Under the pieces are notes generated by a model that worked only from the letters and a program-made list of their open reading frames with translations, was not told where the DNA came from and made no database searches. From Psychrosphaera ytuae (GTDB lineage: Bacteria; Pseudomonadota; Gammaproteobacteria; Enterobacterales; Alteromonadaceae), in assembly GCF_017638545.1 (NCBI RefSeq), contig NZ_CP072110.1:3267815-3331814 (forward strand): 64,000 nucleotides of DNA. Direction: 5' to 3'. The position numbers and the translations under genes are program-made. Positions 52,345 to 61,878 of this stretch are shown here, one piece after another; within the stretch, counting starts at the first letter, position 1, and the number at the start of each line of letters is the position of its first letter.

Positions 52345-52854
52345 TTAATGTTCGACGAATATAAGCTTTGAAGTATCGAATCCTTTTTCTTTGGCAAGTG
52401 TTTTAAATTTGTTCATGAGCTCGGGAGATACCTCTGGCGTACGAGATAAAAACCACAAATAGCTGGTATCTGGGCCAGACACAAAAGCATATTGATACTC
52501 CTCTTGGTCTAATTCAAATACTACGTATGAGCCATAAAATGGCCCAAAAAACGATACTTTTAAGTGGCCTACATCTGAAGCATCGACAAAATACGCTTTG
52601 CCTTCGGCTTCGCGCCATTCTTTTTCTTCAACGTCATACCCTTTGTTGAGGACACGTACACCACCATCGTCCTTGAGTGAGTAGGTTGCTGTAATTTGAC
52701 TGAGTCCACGTTCGAAGGAATGGTCGAGTCTTGCTACTTCGTACCAAGTACCCAAATATCTATTAAGGTCGAAGTTGTTTACAGGCGTCACCTTATCTGG
52801 CACGCCAGTGCAAGCCGTTAACAAAAATGCAATGGATAATAGGTACTTTTTCAC
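52345..52854 (-). CDS. blc: Outer-membrane lipocalin Blc
   Basis: 169 residues with a lipoprotein signal (LSIAFLLTAC; Cys15). The lipocalin motifs are visible: DLNRYLGTWYEVARLDHSFERG, then GHLKVSFFGPFYGSYVVFELD and YLWFLSRTP. Binds fatty acids or lysophospholipids at the outer membrane and is often induced by envelope stress or in stationary phase. Convergent with the CPBP gene. Confidence 0.92.
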   Translation of the reverse strand: MKKYLLSIAFLLTACTGVPDKVTPVNNFDLNRYLGTWYEVARLDHSFERGLSQITATYSLKDDGGVRVLNKGYDVEEKEWREAEGKAYFVDASDVGHLKVSFFGPFYGSYVVFELDQEEYQYAFVSGPDTSYLWFLSRTPEVSPELMNKFKTLAKEKGFDTSKLIFVEH

Positions 52855-53185
52855 TTTTTCTTCCTGTATTTGGGGACTATTTAACTATAAATAAGTTTGA
52901 ACTTACGATACACAGCAAAGTTTAGTTCATCTTTAAAGTAGTATAAAAAACTTTATATATTTAAGGGGTTTAACTAGTGTGCATAAGGGAATCCCTTAGC
53001 CAAAGCTTAGATAAAACGTGTTATTGTTGTGTACCAATTTGATACTCCTGGTTTAGTCCACTAAGTTTTGGAGTGTAAACATCGATATAAATCTAAAGTC
53101 AAAACTAGTATCACTTTATAGCTCATATCACACCGATACGTCGTTAGTTGGAGACATAGACAAATATATGAATCAAGGAAAAACT
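52855..53185. other. Intergenic region upstream of the OmpA-like gene
   Basis: AT-rich leader shared by divergent blc and the OmpA-like gene. It contains a 15-base dyad TAAGGG-AAT-CCCTTA (52984-52998) that could be a protein-binding site. No ORF was seen. Confidence 0.5.
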
Positions 53186-54481
53186 ATGACTAAAAACAAC
53201 AAGCGCGCACCCAAATTTAAACAAACTAGGCCATCGGTAGTCGTCGCTACGGCATTATTTGGCGCAGTAATGACTTCTACTGTGTCAGCAAATGAGTCGA
53301 CTCAAGATCAGAAATGGCCATACGCTCAAGGCTTTTATATTGGTGGCCAGCTTGGCCACGCTAAAACGGACACAAGCGCTGATAACCTTAACAGTTTGTA
53401 CAATGCTGCTGGGCTTAATTCACAATCGACAGACGTCGATAAGTCTGATTTAGGTTATAGCCTGTTTGTAGGTTACCGCTTTAACGAACACTGGGCAGTA
53501 GAAGGTGGATATCAAGACCTTGGTGATCGTTCTGTAAGCTTTTCGGGTTCTACTACAAACCCAAATGCTTATTACAATTTGGCTGAAGAAGTGTATCCAG
53601 AAACGGCTGATGGGTTATCCCTGAGTGTATTGGGCAGTATTCCGTTCGATAACGGCCTTACGCTAACAGGTAAGTTAGGCTATTTTGACTGGGAAATGGA
53701 TGCGGTAAGTACCGAGCTGTCGGGTACCAATATGCAACGTCCAGGAGCTTCAAGTAGAAAAGATTCAGGTGCTTGGTATGGTGTTGAAGTTGGATACCAT
53801 ATCGAGTACGACTTACAAACTTATGTCAGTTTGCAGCATATTCCGCTTCAAGATGATGACGTAAATGTTATTTCAGTGGGTCTTCGTTTTTGGTTTGATG
53901 ATAAGCCAGCTTATCGCCCAGCTAAGCCAGCCCCTGCCTCTATAGCTAAACCTAAGCCTGTTGTAGAACAAGCACCAATTGCGCCTCAACCAAATGTAGA
54001 AAAAGCAAAAGTAGAAAAACCAAAAGATACCGATGGTGACGGCGTTTTCGATTCCGAAGATAAATGTGCGGCAACACCATCGACTCATAAAGTTGATGCG
54101 AAGGGGTGTAGTCAGTTTGTAATGAAACCAGTGGATATGAAAGTGGTAATTCTTTACGCGAACAATAGCTCAGAAATCGACAAAAAATACTTTGATAAAC
54201 TAGCGGATTTAGCGAGCTTTATTAAAAAATACAATGTTGACTCACTAAATGTCGTTGGTCATACATCGGCCTCGGGTTCTGCTGCTTACAATCAGAAGTT
54301 GTCAGAACGCCGAGCTCAGTCTGTTGCCCAATTTTTAACAGAACGTTTTGGAATTGACCCTAAGGTAATTAAACCGGTTGGTAAAGGTGAGTCCGAACCA
54401 GTTAGTGAAGATCCAAGCCTCAACCGACGCATGGAAGTTTACATTAAATCAGATGTAAAAATGCCAGTGCTGAAAAGTTAG
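53186..54481 (+). CDS. OmpA family outer-membrane protein
   Basis: 431 residues from the ATG at 53186, spaced from AAGGA; an ATG at 53168 has no site. Signal peptide to about residue 36 (MTSTVSA). An eight-stranded OmpA-like barrel follows (about 45-240; GFYIGGQLGHAK, GYSLFVGYRFNEHWAVEGGYQDLG, ending VISVGLRFWF). Next come a Pro/Lys linker (about 245-285) and one thrombospondin type 3-like calcium repeat (DTDGDGVFDSEDKC). The peptidoglycan-binding OmpA domain ends the protein (NVVGHTSASGSAAYNQKLSERRAQSV; NRRMEVYI). Confidence 0.92.
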   Translation: MTKNNKRAPKFKQTRPSVVVATALFGAVMTSTVSANESTQDQKWPYAQGFYIGGQLGHAKTDTSADNLNSLYNAAGLNSQSTDVDKSDLGYSLFVGYRFNEHWAVEGGYQDLGDRSVSFSGSTTNPNAYYNLAEEVYPETADGLSLSVLGSIPFDNGLTLTGKLGYFDWEMDAVSTELSGTNMQRPGASSRKDSGAWYGVEVGYHIEYDLQTYVSLQHIPLQDDDVNVISVGLRFWFDDKPAYRPAKPAPASIAKPKPVVEQAPIAPQPNVEKAKVEKPKDTDGDGVFDSEDKCAATPSTHKVDAKGCSQFVMKPVDMKVVILYANNSSEIDKKYFDKLADLASFIKKYNVDSLNVVGHTSASGSAAYNQKLSERRAQSVAQFLTERFGIDPKVIKPVGKGESEPVSEDPSLNRRMEVYIKSDVKMPVLKS

Positions 54482-54501
54482 TAGCTTTAACGCTGAAGTA
54501 A

Positions 54502-54546
54502 AAAGCCCGCGTTTGTATAAATCGCGGGCTTTTTTGTATTTAAAGG
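54502..54546 (+). terminator. Terminator after the OmpA-like gene
   Basis: AAGCCCGCG/CGCGGGCTT stem (54503-54511 with 54533-54541), followed by TTTTT. It lies between convergent genes and may serve both. Confidence 0.88.
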
Positions 54547-54552
54547 ATTAAC

Positions 54553-55095
54553 TTACACTCCGCTTTTTACAGCGTATTCAAAGTAAGACTCAGGAATAGG
54601 GGGCTCACCTAATGGGCGAACATCAATAAACTCAAAGCCTAGTTTGTTAAGTAGGTTTATCGACCTGTGATTAGACGGCAGGGTGATAGCACAGAGCTTT
54701 TGGTAGGCATTTTGATCTACGGCCCATTCCAACAGACCACGGCTTGCCTCTAAGGCATAGCCCTGTCCACCAAACTTTTCTAAGAAGGCATAGCCAATAT
54801 CTGGCACGTCTAGGTAGTCTCGTTGGATCAGTGTGACACCGCCAATCGCAGTGCCATCGTCTTGCTTGGTTACCACAAAAAAGCCAAGCTTGGGATATTG
54901 CAGAGTATAACGCTGAAGGATTTCGCCCTCGGCTTTATCGAGGGTATCGATGCCTCGGTCCGCTATGTTTTGTTTAAACCCGTCAGAATTTAACAGATCA
55001 AACATAAACTGTCGGTCATTCAAGGTAAGTTGTCTTACGGTTAAACGCTCGGTGTCAAACAAATGTTCGCCCGCTAAAACTCTGTTTTTATCCAT
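54553..55095 (-). CDS. GNAT family N-acetyltransferase
   Basis: 180 residues from the ATG at 55095; the frame is open further upstream but that would overlap liuE. RimJ/RimL-like pattern: LFDTERLTVRQLTLNDRQFMFDLLNSDGF, then GYAFLEKFGGQGYALEASRGLLEWA (acetyl-CoA loop), and LPSNHRSINLLNKLGFEFID. Likely modifies a small molecule or protein N terminus; substrate unknown. It is just downstream of liuE and may ride on the liu transcript. Confidence 0.85.
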   Translation of the reverse strand: MDKNRVLAGEHLFDTERLTVRQLTLNDRQFMFDLLNSDGFKQNIADRGIDTLDKAEGEILQRYTLQYPKLGFFVVTKQDDGTAIGGVTLIQRDYLDVPDIGYAFLEKFGGQGYALEASRGLLEWAVDQNAYQKLCAITLPSNHRSINLLNKLGFEFIDVRPLGEPPIPESYFEYAVKSGV

Positions 55096-55132
55096 TGTGC
55101 TGATAGCCTGAACCTTTACTTGAGTTATATTA

Positions 55133-56050
55133 TCATCGTTTGGCAAGAATGGCGGCCGCAACTTTTGAGTTGCCTGGCTTGCCAAGAGCATTACAGATCT
55201 GTTCGCCGGTAGAGGCTAGCGCATCAATGTCGACACCATGGTCAATACCTAAACCGTTGAGCAAGTAAACGACGTCTTCCGTTGCAACGTTACCTGATGC
55301 ACCTTTGGCGTAGGGACAACCACCTAAACCTGCGACTGCTGAGTCAATCACACTGACGCCTAATTCTAAACAGGCATAAATGTTAGCAATAGCCTGGCCA
55401 TAGGTATCGTGAAAATGGACAGCAAGTCGCTCAATTGGCACCGCTTGAGCTACCGAGGCCAACATCAATTTGGCCTTTTCGGGTGTACCTACACCAATGG
55501 TATCGCCAAGAGAGATCTCGTAGCAGCCCATTTCATATAAAGTTTTGGCAACTTCAACGACTTTTTCAACGGCTACTTCACCTTCGTACGGACAGCCTAA
55601 GACACAGGATACATACCCTCTGACCTTAACTCCGTCTTGTTCTGCACGCGCCATAATTGGCTCAAAGCGGGCGAGACTTTCTGCAATCGAACAGTTGATG
55701 TTCTTTTGGCTAAAGGCTTCACTCGCGGCACCAAAAATGGCCACTTCTTTTACGCCAGCCTCGATAGCTGCTTCGTAGCCTTTCATATTAGGTGTTAGTG
55801 CAGGATAGCTAACGCCATCCTTACGTTGAATTTGGCTGTAGATTTCTGCCGAACCAGCCATCTGAGGCACCCACTTTGGCGACACAAACGAACCCGCTTC
55901 AACCACTTTTAGGCCAGTGTTGGACAGGTTGTCTATTAGTTTTACCTTGTCTTCAATCGACACGGGTACTTCGTTTTGCAGGCCATCTCGTGGCCCGACT
56001 TCAACGATTTTGACTGCGCTTGGAAAACGCTCTGTCATTACAATAGTCAT
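55133..56050 (-). CDS. liuE: Hydroxymethylglutaryl-CoA lyase
   Basis: Last step of leucine degradation: splits HMG-CoA into acetoacetate and acetyl-CoA. 305 residues, TIM-barrel of the HMGL family. VEVGPRDGLQNE (about 16-27) holds the metal/substrate Arg-Asp, HFHDTYGQA the metal histidines, and GLGGCPYAKGASGNVATED the catalytic cysteine. Three bases after liuD; fifth catabolic gene of the operon. Confidence 0.95.
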   Translation of the reverse strand: MTIVMTERFPSAVKIVEVGPRDGLQNEVPVSIEDKVKLIDNLSNTGLKVVEAGSFVSPKWVPQMAGSAEIYSQIQRKDGVSYPALTPNMKGYEAAIEAGVKEVAIFGAASEAFSQKNINCSIAESLARFEPIMARAEQDGVKVRGYVSCVLGCPYEGEVAVEKVVEVAKTLYEMGCYEISLGDTIGVGTPEKAKLMLASVAQAVPIERLAVHFHDTYGQAIANIYACLELGVSVIDSAVAGLGGCPYAKGASGNVATEDVVYLLNGLGIDHGVDIDALASTGEQICNALGKPGNSKVAAAILAKR

Positions 56051-56053
56051 GTG

Positions 56054-58093
56054 TTAGTCCTCAAAATCAACGGCAACAAGTTCTGCACCGTCCTCTACCA
56101 AATCACCCGCGGCAAAGAAGACTTCATTTACGACACCGTCTTTTGGTGCTTTGATGGTGTATTCCATCTTCATCGCTTCCATGATGATCAGGTTTTGACC
56201 GGCTTTAACGACGTCGCCTTTTTTGACGAGTACATCAACCAGGGTGCCGTTCATTGGAGCGGTCAAGCCACCTGAACCTTCTAGCTCTTGGTTGAGGTAA
56301 TCGGTTGGAGTCTGACGCTTGAACGTGCTGACAAACTGTTTGTTAAAGACAGTAATTGTATCGTCGTAGTCGGCAACCGTTACTCTCACTCGGTGACCAT
56401 CGATAGAAGCTACAAGTTGGTCGTTTTCTAAGGTGCCGTGTGCTTTTACCTTCTGGCCATCGACGATAACGTCAAAGCCCTCAGCTGTTTGTTCAGCGGT
56501 AATCTTGTGAGTCACGTCTTTGTCATCAGTTAGACGCACTGAAAACTGCTGTGGCTCGTTGATTCGCCAGCCCGCAAATGCGTGCCATGGTGAGTGTGGA
56601 TCGTTTGATACTGCCGCGTGTTGTTCGTTTGCTTTAGCATTTGACAGCAATAATTGAAGCGCCGCTAATACGAGTGCTTGTTCATTTTGCTGGTGGCTTG
56701 ACTTAAACAAGTCATCGTAATGCTTTTCGATGAAGTTGGTGTCTAGATCCACTTTGGCAAATGACGGGTGTTCTAACAAACTCGATAAAAAGCTCAGGTT
56801 AGTTGTTACACCAGCAATGCGATAGTCATCTAATGCACGTAACATACGCTGTAATGCACGATCTCGGTTTTCATCCCAAACGATAAGTTTGGCAATCATT
56901 GGGTCATAAAAAGTCGAGACTTCGTCGTTTTGACGAACGCCTGTATCGACGCGCACATGGCGGTTTTCTTCAGGCTGACGTAGATAGTGCAAGTGACCTG
57001 TCGCAGGTAAAAAGTCGTTGTCTGGATCTTCGGCATAAATACGAACCTCAAACGAGTGACCGTCGACCGTTACGTCTTCTTGTGACATTGGTAACGGTTG
57101 ACCCGAGGCGATTTGTAACTGCCATTGCACTAAGTCTTGGCCGGTGATCATTTCTGTCACTGGGTGCTCTACTTGAAGGCGAGTATTCATCTCCATGAAG
57201 TAGAACGAGCCATCTTCATCGTACAAGAATTCGACCGTACCAGCACCTTCGTAATCAATAGCTTGAGCAGCACGAACGGCCGCTTCACCCATAGCTTTAC
57301 GAATCTCATCAGGCAAACCTGGAGCAGGTGCTTCTTCAATGACTTTTTGGTGACGACGTTGAATTGAACAATCGCGTTCTGCTAAATAGATCCCGTTGCC
57401 ATCTTGGTCACAGAATACTTGAATTTCAACGTGACGAGGTTTGGTTAAATAACGCTCCAATAGCATTTTGTCATTACCAAAGCCATTGATTGCCTCGCGC
57501 TTTGCAGAGGCTAGGGCATCGCTAAACTGGTCGGCAGATTCGACAATTCTCATGCCTTTACCACCACCGCCATATGCGGCTTTAAGCAACATTGGATAGC
57601 CAATTTTATCGGCTTCGGCTTTTAAGAACGCTTCGTCCTGCTCGTCGCCGTGATAACCCGGAACCAGTGGTACGTTGGCTTTTTCCATGATTTCTTTGGC
57701 GGCACTTTTAGAGCCCATCGCTTCGATTGCACCAATTGGTGGACCGATAAATACGATGTCGTTGTCTTTACACGCTTTCGCAAAAATCGCGTTTTCAGAT
57801 AGGAAGCCATACCCCGGATGAATTGCTTGTGCACCCGATTTTTTGGCGACTTCTATGATGGTTTCGTATTTTAAGTATGAGTCTTTGCTCGGTGCCGGAC
57901 CAATTAAAAAAGCTTCATCGGCCATTGTGACATGGCGAGAGTTAGCATCGGCTTCTGAGTATACTGCAACGCATCGAATGCCGAGTTTGTGTGCTGTTTC
58001 GATAACTCGACAGGCGATTTCACCTCGGTTTGCGATGAGGATTTTGTTGAACATTTTTTTGTTGTTTTGAGTAACCGCTGTTGATGTGGTCAT
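56054..58093 (-). CDS. liuD: Methylcrotonyl-CoA carboxylase, biotin-containing subunit
   Basis: 679 residues from the ATG at 58093, spaced from AGGAA; an ATG at 58123 is also possible. The order is: biotin carboxylase domain (KILIANRGEIACRVI, ATP-grasp YGGGGKGMRIV, EMNTRLQVEHPVTE), a BT linker region, and a C-terminal biotinyl domain with EAMKMEYT, in which Lys642 carries biotin. Uses ATP and bicarbonate to carboxylate biotin for 3-methylcrotonyl-CoA, together with LiuB. Lies between liuC and liuE. Confidence 0.95.
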   Translation of the reverse strand: MTTSTAVTQNNKKMFNKILIANRGEIACRVIETAHKLGIRCVAVYSEADANSRHVTMADEAFLIGPAPSKDSYLKYETIIEVAKKSGAQAIHPGYGFLSENAIFAKACKDNDIVFIGPPIGAIEAMGSKSAAKEIMEKANVPLVPGYHGDEQDEAFLKAEADKIGYPMLLKAAYGGGGKGMRIVESADQFSDALASAKREAINGFGNDKMLLERYLTKPRHVEIQVFCDQDGNGIYLAERDCSIQRRHQKVIEEAPAPGLPDEIRKAMGEAAVRAAQAIDYEGAGTVEFLYDEDGSFYFMEMNTRLQVEHPVTEMITGQDLVQWQLQIASGQPLPMSQEDVTVDGHSFEVRIYAEDPDNDFLPATGHLHYLRQPEENRHVRVDTGVRQNDEVSTFYDPMIAKLIVWDENRDRALQRMLRALDDYRIAGVTTNLSFLSSLLEHPSFAKVDLDTNFIEKHYDDLFKSSHQQNEQALVLAALQLLLSNAKANEQHAAVSNDPHSPWHAFAGWRINEPQQFSVRLTDDKDVTHKITAEQTAEGFDVIVDGQKVKAHGTLENDQLVASIDGHRVRVTVADYDDTITVFNKQFVSTFKRQTPTDYLNQELEGSGGLTAPMNGTLVDVLVKKGDVVKAGQNLIIMEAMKMEYTIKAPKDGVVNEVFFAAGDLVEDGAELVAVDFED

Positions 58094-58128
58094 AATCTTG
58101 TTCCTGTTATTCCTTTCATTCACCTGAG

Positions 58129-58956
58129 TTAGGCATCTTTGGTTGCCGTATTTATTTGTGCAACCCAGCGGGCAGGGCGCTTGTCAAAAAATGCGCCGAG
58201 ACCTTCTTGGCCTTCTTCTGAAACGCGAATCGCTGCAATGCGTTTGCTGGTTTCATGGATTAACTCTGGGGTGATAGCTTGACCTTGTACGTCAAATACC
58301 AGTTGCTTGGCTTGTGCCATTGCACTTGGACCGTTAGCCAATAAGGCAGTAACCATAACTTCGACTTGGGCGTCCAGTTGCTCTGGCTCAACAATGTCAC
58401 TGACAAGGTTAAGTTGTTGTGCAAGTTCAGCGGAAAAGCGCTCTGCCGTTTGGAACAAACGACGACTTGCTCGTGCACCAATTGCGTCTATAACATATGG
58501 ACTGATGGTGGCTGGAATTAGACCGAGTTTGACTTCGCTTAGGCTAAAGCTGGCGCGATTTGACGCTATGGCCATGTCACAACAAGCTACCAGGCCAACT
58601 GCACCACCAAACGCCGCACCTTGGACTTTAGCAATGGTTGGAATTGGCATGAAGTTTAATACTCGCAACATCTCTGCAAGGGCTTCGGCATCGGTCAAGT
58701 TTTCTTCATAACTGTAACTTGCCATGCGCTTCATCCAGCCTAAATCGGCACCAGCGCTAAAACTTTTGCCATTGGAGGCCAAAATTAATACTCGGGCCTT
58801 TGGATTATTAGCAACTTCAGTAAATGCGCGGGTTAAATCTGCAATCACGGTATCGTCAAAGGCGTTGTGCTTTTCAGGACGGTTAATGGTCACCGTAGCA
58901 ACACCACGCTCGTTGATATCGAGTAGGACGTTTAAGTCGGTATTTGTATCTGACAT
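58129..58956 (-). CDS. liuC: Methylglutaconyl-CoA hydratase
   Basis: Hydrates 3-methylglutaconyl-CoA to HMG-CoA. Crotonase fold, 275 residues from the ATG at 58956 (AAGGAAATGAC upstream; nearby in-frame ATG at 58962 and an upstream frame to 58980). The oxyanion-hole segments are SFSAGADLGWM and QGAAFGGAVGLVACCDMAIA; catalytic-region SLSEVKLGLIPATISPYV is of the AUH type. Operon context fixes the assignment. Confidence 0.93.
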   Translation of the reverse strand: MSDTNTDLNVLLDINERGVATVTINRPEKHNAFDDTVIADLTRAFTEVANNPKARVLILASNGKSFSAGADLGWMKRMASYSYEENLTDAEALAEMLRVLNFMPIPTIAKVQGAAFGGAVGLVACCDMAIASNRASFSLSEVKLGLIPATISPYVIDAIGARASRRLFQTAERFSAELAQQLNLVSDIVEPEQLDAQVEVMVTALLANGPSAMAQAKQLVFDVQGQAITPELIHETSKRIAAIRVSEEGQEGLGAFFDKRPARWVAQINTATKDA

Positions 58957-58983
58957 TGTCATTTCCTTCGTCTTACTCATTGA

Positions 58984-60591
58984 TTACATGCGGAATACAC
59001 CAAACTTGGTGTCTTCAATTGGTGCATTAAGAGAGGCAGACAGGGCTAAGCCAACTGTCATACGAGTTTGGGCAGGGTCAATGATACCGTCGTCCCACAG
59101 ACGTCCTGAGGCGTAATAAGGATGGCCTTGGCGTTCGTATTGTTCGGCAATTGGCTTTTTAAAGTCAGCTTCTTCTTGCTCAGTCCAAGTTTGGCCTTTG
59201 CGAGCCATGCCGTCTTTTGTCACCTGAGCCATAACACCTGCGGCTTGTTCTCCACCCATAACTGAGATACGCGCATTTGGCCACATCCACATCATAGTAG
59301 GGTCGTATGCTCGACCACACATTCCGTAGTTACCAGCACCATAAGAGCCACCAATTAACACGGTAAACTTAGGTACTTTGGCACAAGATACGGCCATAAC
59401 CATTTTTGCGCCGTGTTTGGCAATGCCTTGATGTTCGTACTTTTTTCCCACCATAAAGCCAGTAATGTTTTGTAAGAACAGCAGTGGAATTTTGCGCTGA
59501 GAGCACAGTTCGATAAAGTGAGCGCCTTTTTCAGCAGACTCAGAGAACAAAATACCGTTGTTAGCAACGATACCGACAGGGTAGCCGTAAATGCGCGCAA
59601 AGCCACACACTAAGGTCGAGCCGTAGTGCTGTTTGAATTCGTCAAAATCAGAGCCATCAACGATACGAGCGATGACTTCTTTAACGTCGAACGGTTTTTT
59701 AAGATCCGTACCTACGATACCGTAGATTTCTCTTGGGTCGTACAAAGGCTCTAGTGGTTTAGCTGTGTCCATTTGTACGTTTTTGTTTTTGTTTAAGCGG
59801 CTGACACATTGACGAGCAATTTGTAATGCGTGTTCGTCGTTTTGTGCATAGTGATCGGCAACACCAGAGATTTTACAATGCACATCAGCACCACCGAGTT
59901 CTTCTGCTGATACTTCTTCACCTGTCGCAGCTTTAACCAGTGGAGGACCCGCTAAGAAAATTGTGCCTTGCTCTTTTACGATAATGCTCTCATCGGCCAT
60001 GGCAGGAACGTACGCGCCACCTGCAGTACACAAGCCCATAACAACCGCAATTTGAGGAATACCTTTGGCTGACATATTGGCTTGGTTATAAAATATACGA
60101 CCGAAGTGGTTTTTGTCTGGGAATACATCATCTTGCTGTGGCAGGTTGGCACCACCAGAATCAACAAGGTAAATACACGGAAGATGACAGCGCTCTGCGA
60201 TTTCTTGAGCACGAAGGTGCTTTTTAACTGTCAGTGGGTAATAGGTACCACCTTTTACCGTCGCATCATTACCTATGATCATACATTCAACGCCAGAGAC
60301 TCGACCCACACCGGCAACCACACCTGCACACGGGACATTGTCTTCATAGACGTCAAAGGCTGCAAATTGGCCAATCTCTAGGAATGGTGAGCCTGGATCA
60401 ATTAGCTTTTCAATTCGGTCTCGAACAAATAGTTTGCCTCGAGACTCATGACGAGTGCGAGACTTTTCGCCACCGCCTTGTTTAATTTTTTCTACGTTTG
60501 CTTGTAAGTCATCAACAATGGCTTGCATCGCCGCTTGTTTGGTTTGGAACTCTTCTGAGCGAGCATTCACTTTTGTCGTTATTTTTGCCAT
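58984..60591 (-). CDS. liuB: Methylcrotonyl-CoA carboxylase, carboxyltransferase subunit
   Basis: 535 residues of two crotonase-like carboxyltransferase halves: N half with YLVDSGGANLPQQDDVFPD and AVVMGLCTAGGAYVPAMADE, C half with LFLQNITGFMVGKKYEHQGIAKHGAKM and GGSYGAGNYGMCGRAYDP. It moves the carboxyl group from biotin on LiuD to 3-methylcrotonyl-CoA. It starts 82 bases after liuA, with a terminator-like hairpin in between. Confidence 0.96.
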   Translation of the reverse strand: MAKITTKVNARSEEFQTKQAAMQAIVDDLQANVEKIKQGGGEKSRTRHESRGKLFVRDRIEKLIDPGSPFLEIGQFAAFDVYEDNVPCAGVVAGVGRVSGVECMIIGNDATVKGGTYYPLTVKKHLRAQEIAERCHLPCIYLVDSGGANLPQQDDVFPDKNHFGRIFYNQANMSAKGIPQIAVVMGLCTAGGAYVPAMADESIIVKEQGTIFLAGPPLVKAATGEEVSAEELGGADVHCKISGVADHYAQNDEHALQIARQCVSRLNKNKNVQMDTAKPLEPLYDPREIYGIVGTDLKKPFDVKEVIARIVDGSDFDEFKQHYGSTLVCGFARIYGYPVGIVANNGILFSESAEKGAHFIELCSQRKIPLLFLQNITGFMVGKKYEHQGIAKHGAKMVMAVSCAKVPKFTVLIGGSYGAGNYGMCGRAYDPTMMWMWPNARISVMGGEQAAGVMAQVTKDGMARKGQTWTEQEEADFKKPIAEQYERQGHPYYASGRLWDDGIIDPAQTRMTVGLALSASLNAPIEDTKFGVFRM

Positions 60592-60635
60592 GGTTTGCTC
60601 TTCTTTTTTGATAGTTGACTACTGTGATATTTAAT

Positions 60636-60660
60636 GAAAAAGAGGTGCAATGCACCTCTT
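60636..60660 (-). terminator. Intra-operon terminator-like hairpin between liuA and liuB
   Basis: AAGAGGTGCA/TGCACCTCTT perfect 10-bp stem with a one-base centre. On the minus strand it is followed by TTTTC, giving a U-rich tract inside the transcript. It could terminate part of the liuRA transcripts or protect RNA ends. Confidence 0.7.
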
Positions 60661-60673
60661 GATTTTGACCTAA

Positions 60674-61843
60674 TTACTTAGACTCTGAGAATAACTCACG
60701 GCCAATTAACATGCGGCGAATCTCTGAAGTGCCGGCGCCAATTTCATATAATTTGGCATCACGTAATAAACGTCCCGTTGGGAATTCGTTGATGTAACCA
60801 TTACCACCCAATAATTGAATAGCATCAAGAGACATTTTAGTCGCTAACTCGGCACCGTAAAGAATCACAGCAGCCGCGTCTTTACGAGTTGTTTCACCGC
60901 GATCACAAGCTTGAGCAACTGCATAGGTATAGGCTTTAGCTGCATTCATTTGAGTGTACATGTCGGCGATTTTGCCTTGTACCAATTGGAACTCACCAAT
61001 TGATTGACCAAATTGCTTACGGTCGTGAATGTAAGGCACAACAACGTCCATACACGCATCCATAATGCCTAATGGACCACCAGTAAGAACAACGCGCTCG
61101 TAATCTAAGCCAGACATTAGTACGCGTACGCCTTTATGCTCTTCACCAAGGATGTTTTCTGCTGGAACTTCACAGTCTTCAAACACTAATTCACAAGTGT
61201 TTGAGCCGCGCATACCTAACTTATCTAGTTTTTGGTGACGAGAGAAACCTGGGAAGTCACGCTCAACGATAAAGGCTGTAATACCTTTAGAACCGGCGTT
61301 TACGTCGGTTTTTGCGTAAATGACATAAACGTCGGCATCTGGACCATTGGTGATCCACATTTTGTTGCCGTTTAGGATGTATTTATCGCCTTTTTTGTCG
61401 GCACGTAGCTTCATGCTTACTACGTCTGAACCTGCATTAGGCTCTGACATTGCCAGCGCGCCAACGTGCTCACCAGTACATAACTTAGGAAGGTATTTTA
61501 GTTTTTGTTCGTGGCTGCCGTTTTTGCGTAGTTGGTTAAGACAAAGGTTAGACATAGCGCCGTAGCTTAGGCCAACAGAAGCTGATGCGCGGCTGATCTC
61601 TTGCATTGCTACCACGTGTTCTAAATAACCCATGCCTGAGCCACCGTATTCTTCTTCAACGGTCATGCCCAATAGACCTAAATCACCAAACTTGCGCCAA
61701 AGGTCACTAGGAAATTCGTTGTCGATATCGATTTGCTCTGCACGTGGGGCAATTTCGTCACGGGCAAACGCGTTAACGGTATCACGGATCATGTCGACGG
61801 TTTCGCCGAGGTTAAAGTTAAGTGAAGAAAATGAACTGATCAT
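60674..61843 (-). CDS. liuA: Isovaleryl-CoA dehydrogenase
   Basis: FAD-dependent acyl-CoA dehydrogenase that oxidises isovaleryl-CoA to 3-methylcrotonyl-CoA, passing electrons to ETF. 389 residues. ALAMSEPNAGSDVVSMKL is the FAD/substrate motif, GLDYERVVLTGGPLG carries the glutamate used as catalytic base in isovaleryl-CoA dehydrogenases, and YEIGAGTSEIRRMLIGREL closes the protein. First catabolic gene after liuR. Confidence 0.95.
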   Translation of the reverse strand: MISSFSSLNFNLGETVDMIRDTVNAFARDEIAPRAEQIDIDNEFPSDLWRKFGDLGLLGMTVEEEYGGSGMGYLEHVVAMQEISRASASVGLSYGAMSNLCLNQLRKNGSHEQKLKYLPKLCTGEHVGALAMSEPNAGSDVVSMKLRADKKGDKYILNGNKMWITNGPDADVYVIYAKTDVNAGSKGITAFIVERDFPGFSRHQKLDKLGMRGSNTCELVFEDCEVPAENILGEEHKGVRVLMSGLDYERVVLTGGPLGIMDACMDVVVPYIHDRKQFGQSIGEFQLVQGKIADMYTQMNAAKAYTYAVAQACDRGETTRKDAAAVILYGAELATKMSLDAIQLLGGNGYINEFPTGRLLRDAKLYEIGAGTSEIRRMLIGRELFSESK

Positions 61844-61878
61844 GATGACTCTCTTATTCGGTTGATATTTGATATTTG

